A stretch of DNA of 64,000 bases from Sipunculus nudus (lineage: Eukaryota; Annelida; Sipuncula; Golfingiida; Sipunculidae): the NCBI GenBank assembly GCA_026874595.1, contig CM049308.1, positions 21,241,867 through 21,305,866 on the forward strand, in the 5' to 3' direction. Below, in pieces: positions 57,057 to 64,000 of this stretch. Made by a program: the position numbers and the translations under genes. The notes beneath the pieces are model-generated. The model did no database searches and had not been told where the DNA came from. It worked only from the letters and a program-made list of their open reading frames with translations. How positions within the stretch are numbered: the first letter of the stretch is position 1; the number at the start of each line of letters is the position of its first letter.

Positions 57057-60000
57057 TTTTAGCGAACCTGTGAGCTTATGCGTTGGTGTGGCGTCGTCTG
57101 GCGTCCGTCGTCCGTCGTCTGTACGTTAACCCATAATATCTTGAAAACGGCAAGAGTTAGCATCACGAAATTTTATGCAAAAACTTAGTCATCTAAAAAA
57201 CTCATTCGGATTTTGCTTATTTTTTGGCTAACTGCATTTTCTTAGATTTTATAGAGAAAAAGTTAAATAAAAAAAATAACCTTAAAAACTTCTTCTCCGA
57301 AACTGTCAAGCCAAATTGTTCAATATTTCACAGAAATGATTCCTGGAACAATCTCTCTCAAGTTAGTTCGAATGGTTAAAGTTCGGTGATTTTTGGCCGA
57401 GTTACAGGAAGTTGAACATAGTCATCTGTCCAAAAAAGCATACTAAAATTACAGTCTCAGAAACGGCTGGAGCTATCATCACTAAGTTTTATACCAATGT
57501 TGATCACATGAGTCATATCTGAAATTGAGGTATTGGTGGTGCCAACTGCATCGGCCGTTTTTGTACGGGGGTCATCAGTGCCCGTATCATACTGACGGCT
57601 ACAAAAAACTTCTTCTCTGAAACCATACGGCTAAACTGTTTAATATCGCACAGAAATGATCCTAGGGTAGTTCTTTCTGAAGTTTGTTATTATGGTCTCA
57701 GTTCAGTGAATTTTGGCTGAGTTATGGGAAGCTGAATTTAGTCGTATGCCATAACAGCCCATTTTAGCTCAGTGGCTACAAAGATCTTCTCCTCAAAAAA
57801 CCACATTAATTATCTTTAGATGTTGATAATTCAAGTTTGTTCAAATGGTTTTGGTTCAGTGATTTTTGGCTGAGTTATCGGAAGCTTAACTTGATTTTGC
57901 TGTATTTTCCAATATGAGTTATAAACCTGCAAAATGTTTTTTGACTGACGCCACTGAGGCCAATTTGTTTATTATTTTACAAGAATAATCGCATGAATAA
58001 TTCTGGTAATAATTGTCTTTTATGGTTCCAAAGAATGAATACTGGCTGAATTTTAAAGATTGAATAAGTCATTTTACCATATATCATGTTAGCTGTGTGA
58101 AGCAGATACCTCTAGCCTTGCACCAGTTTATCAGCATCTGTTACATCATGCCTCTACACATTTAGATTTCAGGTTATCTATGGTTAATATTGACAAGAAT
58201 GTTTTTTAAAAGCTTTGAAAAAATATAAATTTATTATTTTAGATATTCCTCATGCCAGGCAATGTTTAAAATCACAGGTATACAGCTCTCTCTGGGTATA
58301 TAAAGACGGTTGTACATTGATTATAAATTATTGGTATTCATACTCCACTTAATTCCAGATTTTGCCATCAGTGAGATGTATCTGTATTATAATTTTGCAT
58401 TCATTATGCATCTGTAGTAATTTTTAGCGAACTTGTGAGCTAATACGATGGTGTGGGGGCGTCCGTCGTCTGTACGTTAACCCATACTATTTCGAAAACG
58501 ACTGGAGCTAGCACCATGAAATTTAATGCAAAAAACTTGCATTCTGAAAAACTCTGCATTTCTTAGATTTTATAGAGAAAAAGCTAAAAAAAACTTTAAA
58601 AATCTTCTCCTCCAAAACGGTCAAGCCAAATTGTTCTATATTTCAAAAGAATTATCCTAGGACATGGTTCTTTCAATCATATCAGAAATATATATGTTTC
58701 AATATAAAAAATATATTGTTTCAATTGTAACTTCTGCATTATTGCACAAAAATTATTCGTAGGTGGCCTTTGTTCAAGTTTACTTAAATGATTTTTGGCA
58801 GAATTATTGGACCTGTATCAATGAAAAGACTGCATCTTTTATTATTCTAGATATTTTGATAAAAAGTTTATGAATATGTCAGCTTAAAAAAAAACATTTT
58901 AGCCAAAGTCTTTCAGTATGTGTAAACAGATTAACCTCAGGCCAAGATTGTGTCTGTATCTTTAAATAGGTTTAGAAACTGCCAACTGTTTTAGATTTGG
59001 CAACAGATTAAGAGTTCATTCAGTGCAGCCAAATATAGGTCAAGAGTTCTATCAGTGCAGTCAAGCACAAGGCATGTGATCACCTCATGGGTGACATGTG
59101 AACACCTCATGGGCTGCATGTGATCACTTCATGGGTGTCATGCCCCTCAGGGCTGCATGTGGAGCCAATCTGTGAGCTTATGCAATGGTGTGGCCACTAT
59201 TTCTTTATTGGTAACAGGCTAATGGTCAGTGTGGATCTATTAATAGCTTTGGCAGACTACCAACTGTATCAGATTAGGCAACAGGCCATGAGTTCACTCA
59301 GTGCAGCCAGGTATAGGTCTGGAGTTCACTCAGTGCAGTAGCTTCATTCTATTTATAGCGTAGACAGATTGCCCAGTGCATCAGATTTGGCACCTAAGTT
59401 CAGCCTGGATCTATTTATAGCTTTGGCAGACTGCTAACTGTGTCATTATGCAACAGGTCAAGAGTTCACTCAGTGCAGCCATGTACAGTTCAAAAGTTCA
59501 CTCAGTAGCCTGAGCCAGCAAATTTGTCACAGTTCACTCGGGGCCTTACTCATCTAAGGCAGGTCAGCCCCATGCATCAGACTCATGGTAAGTTTGATGT
59601 ATTGGCCTGATATTTTGACCTGTCTATTTGTCTTTGATGGCTTTCTAGTTCACAAGACAGATGTCGCCACCTACAATGACTTTTGCGCAGTGTATGTGCC
59701 TGCTCATTTCTACAGAGGAATTTGATATATCAGCCTGAAATTAGGCATAATTATACATATCGAATAGCTTTGTCCTATACAAGACTGGTGGTGCCACCTA
59801 CAATAATTTTTGCACAGTGTGTGTCCCTGCTTATTTCTCAGAAGGGGTTTGATATATCAGTCTGAAATTGGACATATGTTTATATCTCTGATAGCTTCGT
59901 TGCATACAAGACTGGTGGTGCCAGCTACAATCATTTTTGTGTTGTGTGCACCAGTGCCAGAATTTTCAGCAGTGATGTTTGTGTAATTGTTTCTTATTCA

Positions 60001-60114
60001 AAATGTTTAGTACTTGCATTGTTCATATACATGAGAAGTAATGGTCCAGCATTGAAGCATAATACCTGGTGTATTTCCCAATGCACAGGTTCGCATTAGG
60101 CCTGTAGGCCATGT
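57057..60114 (+). repeat. 3-kb composite repeat block, duplicate of 18238-21295
   Basis: Same internal order, including TTCACTCAGTGCAG units and the 126-base tandem repeat at 59655-59949. Differences are single bases (for example TAGTTCTTTCTG for TAGTGCTTTCTG). Confidence 0.7.
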
Positions 60115-61143
60115 TTTCAGTTCTTTGGTTTTTGTGTTAAAAAGAAGGCTGGATCCGGCATTAGTTACTGGTATACGTGGGTGTCCATAGATCCTATTTA
60201 GTATTGAAACAATCCAATTAATCTTTCCCATCAGTATTGTGTAGTTAATGGTAGAAAAACTACATTACATTAGGATCTACAGCTGGCATGGACACATGTT
60301 ACTATAATGAGACATGGAGAACTTTTTAATTTGCTTGGCCTGTACACAAAGATAATAGTGGTTTTCTGGACGGGATCACCAGCCCTTTTTCATGATTCTA
60401 TCTGAATAGTATCATGGCTATTGAAATCCTGATGAAAACTACACGTACAGGAACTGTGTATCACTTGGATATTTTAGGAGTTAAGGAGTGTTCAACAACG
60501 TTTAGATATATTGGGGATTTATATCTGTTCAACAATCGTCAGCGATGGTTGCCCGTGCTGTTATCTTTACTTGTGGCAGGATAGAAAACCACAGTACAGC
60601 AATGGTCAGATACATTACTACAGGTGTGGTTAACGGGTCAGTGTTCAGAACAATGCTCCAGCGGAGATAAAGTGGTCCAACATGTTGTGTATTACATTGA
60701 GAAAACGCGGAAAGGAAGAGAAAGGCCTATTGAACATTTCTGCAGAGAATGTAAAAGTATAAACTTGATATTAAGGCTTATCACGCCCAGTAAACCCAAG
60801 AACCCAGTAAGCATACTAAATGTTTGTTTTGCTCGCCTTATAGCAAGCTTTTGGTTTAATTATGCTGTATGGGCACCTTGATCAGGAATACGTGGCTTAA
60901 AGACGGTCAATATATTAAATTGCAAGTAGACAAGTTGAGACTAGTTTTAGTATTTTTGATAAAACATAGAAGTGGCTGAGGCCATATATTAGAGGCCATG
61001 TGTCTATATCGAGGCCACGGTCACAGTGGTATTCCTTAAGTTAGACCAGTTATTTCTTAATTGATAAAATATAGAAATTACCATAAAGTACAAGAATTCT
61101 AACAGATACCTGCTTCCGTCAAAACAGTACCTGACCATTTTTG
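60115..61143 (+). repeat. CAGGACTACGTGGCT module, duplicate of 21296-22325
   Basis: Nearly identical to the sister over its length. Confidence 0.75.
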
Positions 61144-62095
61144 TTTTTAGCTCAGCTGACTGAAAGACAGCAGAGCTATAGCGATAACTCTTGTCCGTCG
61201 TCCCACCAGCCGTGCGGCCGTCTGTCAGGTCGTCTCTTAACAAGGCACAAATCGTAACCGTTAGAAACTTCTTACTGTACATCCTAGGAGTCCCATGGAA
61301 AATCTCCATGGAAACCTGAAATTAGGTCTCTGTTATTCATATCCTCAGAGCTATTGGGTTTAGAAATACCCTCCCCCCTCAAATAATTAAAATATGATAC
61401 AAAACTCAAGTATATGAACAACTAATGCATTGATCACCATGATTCTTTGCATGCATATTGATCATGGGGTGTTTCATCACTTCCTGCAGACTGGTGGCAC
61501 CACCTGGATTTTTTCCCAATTTATACCATTTTTTCTCTATTTTTGAGACCTTCAAGGATGTGGTTGCCTGTTAACAGGGCACAAATGGTTAAAATTGGAC
61601 CTAGAATCTTCTAACTTGACATCCAAGGAGGGCCATGAAATATCTTCAGGGAAACTTGAAATTAGGTCTCTCTTACTTATATCCTCTGAGCTATGGAGAT
61701 CAGAATTACCCCCCCCCCCCCGAATAATTAAAAATTTACCTCAAAAGCTCAACTGATGTATTGGTCACCATGACTCTTTGCATGCATATTCATCAAGGAC
61801 TGTTTCATCAGTTCCTGCAGACTGGTGGCTAACCCTAACCTTGATTTTTTTTTTTCGCAATTTTAGGGCACAAATTGTAACAATTGCACTTAGAATCTTT
61901 CTAACTTGACATCCAGGGAGGTCCATGAAAAAATCTCCTTGGAAACCTAAATTAGGTCTCTGTTAACCATACCCTCTGGCCTATGCTTAAGTTCAAAGGG
62001 GTACCACCTACATACAAAATTTGGCTTTGAAAAAATTCCTTTTGTGAATGTTTTCCTAGTCACCTGAGCGTAATGACCCCTGGCTCACTTGTTTA
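61144..62095 (+). repeat. AGCTCAGCTGA-family repeat, duplicate of 22326-23278
   Basis: Nearly identical; the poly-C run near 61709 is a few bases shorter. Confidence 0.75.
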
Positions 62096-62390
62096 AGTTT
62101 TCCGCTTCCTTGCATTTTATGTATAAATATATACTATTTATTGATCACTCTATTGGCTGAAAGCTATATGTAAACATCTGTGAGTCGTGCGAAACAGGAA
62201 TATTTAGATCAATGCCTTTATTAAAGGACAGGGTCATGGCACCATTTAAACCATCCCGGGGCTGCATTTAGTCTGGAAGAATAATTTATACAAAGGGGGC
62301 ACATCGCGAAGTATAAAGTACAGAACTTTTATTTTTAATCTTTGTCCCTTAATTTTCCTGAACAATGATGCCACCCTGCCATTTTACCTC
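62096..62390 (+). repeat. leader segment before block 9
   Basis: Nearly identical to 23279-23574. Confidence 0.75.
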
Positions 62391-63372
62391 GGTCAGTGGT
62401 CAGATATCTTGGTCCGGTGGTGGGGAGGTGGTCAGTGGTCAGATACATTGGTCCGGTAGTTGGAAAGTGGTCAGTGGTCAGATACATTGGTCTGGCAGTG
62501 GGGAAGTGGTCAGTGGTCAGATACATTGGTCCGGTTGTGGGGAAGTGGTCAATGATCAGATACATTGGTCCGGTAGTGGGGAAATGGTCAGTGATCAGAT
62601 ACATTGGTCAAGCGATGATGAAGTGGTCGGCCGGGTCAGATGCATAGGTCCAGTGGTAAAAAATTGGTCAGTGGTCAGACGCATTGGTCAAGCAGTAGGG
62701 AAGTGGTAACTAGTCAGATATATTGGTCAAGCGATGGGAAAGTGGTCCGTGGTCAGACACTTAGATCCAGTGGTGGGGAATTGGTCGGTGAACAGATATA
62801 CTGGTCGAGTGGTCAGTGGTCAGATACATGTGTCCATCCGTGGGCAAATGGTCAGTGGTCAGAAACATTAGTCCCGCGGTTGGGAAGTGTTGAAGTTTCA
62901 GATATACTGCAGAGCTGTGTTAAAGTGGGAAGTGGTCAATGACATTGGTCCAGTGGTGGGGAAGTGGTCAGTGGTCAAATGCATTGGCGCAGTTGTGAGG
63001 AAGTGGTCAGTGGTCAAATTATTTGCTCCAATGGTGGGTGAAGCGGTCAGTTGTCAGATATATTGGTTTTCCGGTGTGGAAGTGGTCAGTGGTCAGAAAG
63101 ATTGCTCCTGCAGTGAGAAAGGGGTTAGTGGTCAGATACATTGCTCCAGCGGTCAAGAAGTGGTCATTGGTCAAAGACATTGCTTCATTGGTGGGTTAAG
63201 TGGTAAGTGGTCAGATACGTTGGTATTGTGGTGTGGAAGTGGTCAGTGGTCAGAAAGATTGCTCCTGCAGTGAGAAAGTGGTTAATGGCCAGATACATTG
63301 CTCCAGCGGTCAAGGAGTGGTCATTGGTCGAAGACATTGATCAATTGGTGGGTGAAGTGGTCAGTGGTCAAT
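62391..63372 (+). repeat. 39-bp minisatellite block 9, duplicate of block 3
   Basis: Unit-by-unit duplicate of 23575-24556; a single change near 62880 (ACATTAGTCC for ACATAAGTCC) alters which frames are open. Confidence 0.9.
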
Positions 63373-64000
63373 ACCGAAAATGCCCCGTTAGGACACACTT
63401 GGCATCGTTCCCGATACATCAATACATTTATGATACGTAGCCATTGAGGAATTGCGTGAGAGTGATCCAGTGCGACCACTAACCAGTCGTATATGGGACC
63501 ACCGTCAATTATAATATAGATAATATGAATATGCATGTCATTTAAATGGATGTATAATAACCCTGTTATCAACTTCACGGATACATCCTCCTGTATACCG
63601 ATGGATGACTTGCAATGCAACGATAAGTTTGATTTAGTCTAAACGAACGAGCTCAGATTGAATTTCGTCTTGGATATAAGACTATGAGAGAATTGTGTAT
63701 TGGCAAACACATTAATTTTAAAATTGTTCTGAATTGGGCGCATTACGCGTAAGAACATAAGTTAGAACATATTTCGTGCGTACACATAAGCACATTCACA
63801 CAAAAATAAATATCTTAATAAATTGAAAAAGTAGCGCTATATATAAAATTAGGAGTTCAAAAACATGTTATTTGATGCTTTGGTTTATAAGACCCATTGG
63901 CATTTTATGACGTACGCCGTGCTCATAAATATGAGCAGTGGCTATAAAAACGTGGATTTTGTGTAAATTATACTTTACTCATTATGCATTATACTGACAG
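63373..64000 (+). repeat. hairpin module, duplicate of 24557-25185, cut by the window end
   Basis: Nearly identical to the sister up to the last base (equivalent to 25185), hairpin at 63920-63937. The duplication therefore extends past the window. Confidence 0.75.

Larger units (their letters stand above)
47930..64000 (+). repeat. recent large direct duplication of 8540-25185
   Basis: Offset about 39.4 kb before the satellite and about 38.8 kb after it; the difference is the 12-monomer satellite change. Differences are sparse up to about 51000 and very rare afterwards. It could be a genuine tandem duplication with a unit near 38.8 kb, or two haplotypes joined by the assembler. Confidence 0.85.

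Overview
The window looks like repeat-dominated intergenic DNA of a metazoan, most likely a bivalve mollusc. This is an inference from repeat style: elements that open with AGCTCAGCTGACT and close with AGTCAGCTGAGCG...TGACCC...GGGTCACTTGTTT, elements that open with TTTTTAGCGAACCTGTGAGC, a tRNA-headed SINE with B box GGTTCGAATCC, many short (TA)n and poly-C tracts, and no bacterial-type gene packing. I see no convincing host protein-coding gene. Nearly every long open frame lies in a 39-bp tandem repeat whose length is a multiple of three, so it stays open in several frames.

Layout. 1-570 is an inverted copy of the AGCTCAGCTGA family. 571-3102 is a DNA transposon-like insertion with 16-bp terminal inverted repeats (TIRs) and TTAA flanks; its unoccupied site survives at 30254-30257. 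3107-35345 is a patchwork of recurring modules. One is a 'CAGGACTACGTGGCT' module of about 0.4-1.2 kb. A second is a module with a conserved hairpin (TGCTCAT-AAAT-ATGAGCA). The others are a leader and a 39-bp minisatellite (VNTR), a 46-bp satellite, and the AGCTCAGCTGA family. 35385-42810 is a lower-copy stretch holding old copies of that family, a hAT-type MITE with perfect 8-bp target duplications (39667-40115), a candidate promoter or LTR at 38640-38890, and a cluster of CRE palindromes near 41450. From about 44130 to the end the patchwork of 5250-25185 is repeated at an offset of roughly 38.8-39.4 kb. Similarity rises from moderate (5.2-8.5 kb versus 44.4-47.9 kb) to almost identical (12-25.2 kb versus 50.8-64.0 kb). 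A third, older and rearranged copy lies at 24.5-29.6 kb.

The copies act as each other's controls. They expose copy-specific insertions: the TTAA element, an LTR-like insertion at 31605-32338 carrying a heat-shock-element-like array beside a TATA box, a tRNA-derived SINE at 45993-46267, a fold-back MITE at 28155-28299, a 3-kb block at 18238-21295, and a 12-monomer length change in the 46-bp satellite (44 versus 32 monomers). The only gene-like item I can assemble is a small three-exon open frame inside the TTAA element (1216-1909), with a TATA box upstream and AATAAA downstream. It has no family assignment. A short reverse-transcriptase motif (GVPQGSVL) survives in three copies of one module, suggesting that part of the module descends from a dead LINE.

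All similarity statements were made by eye; no alignment or database search was run.
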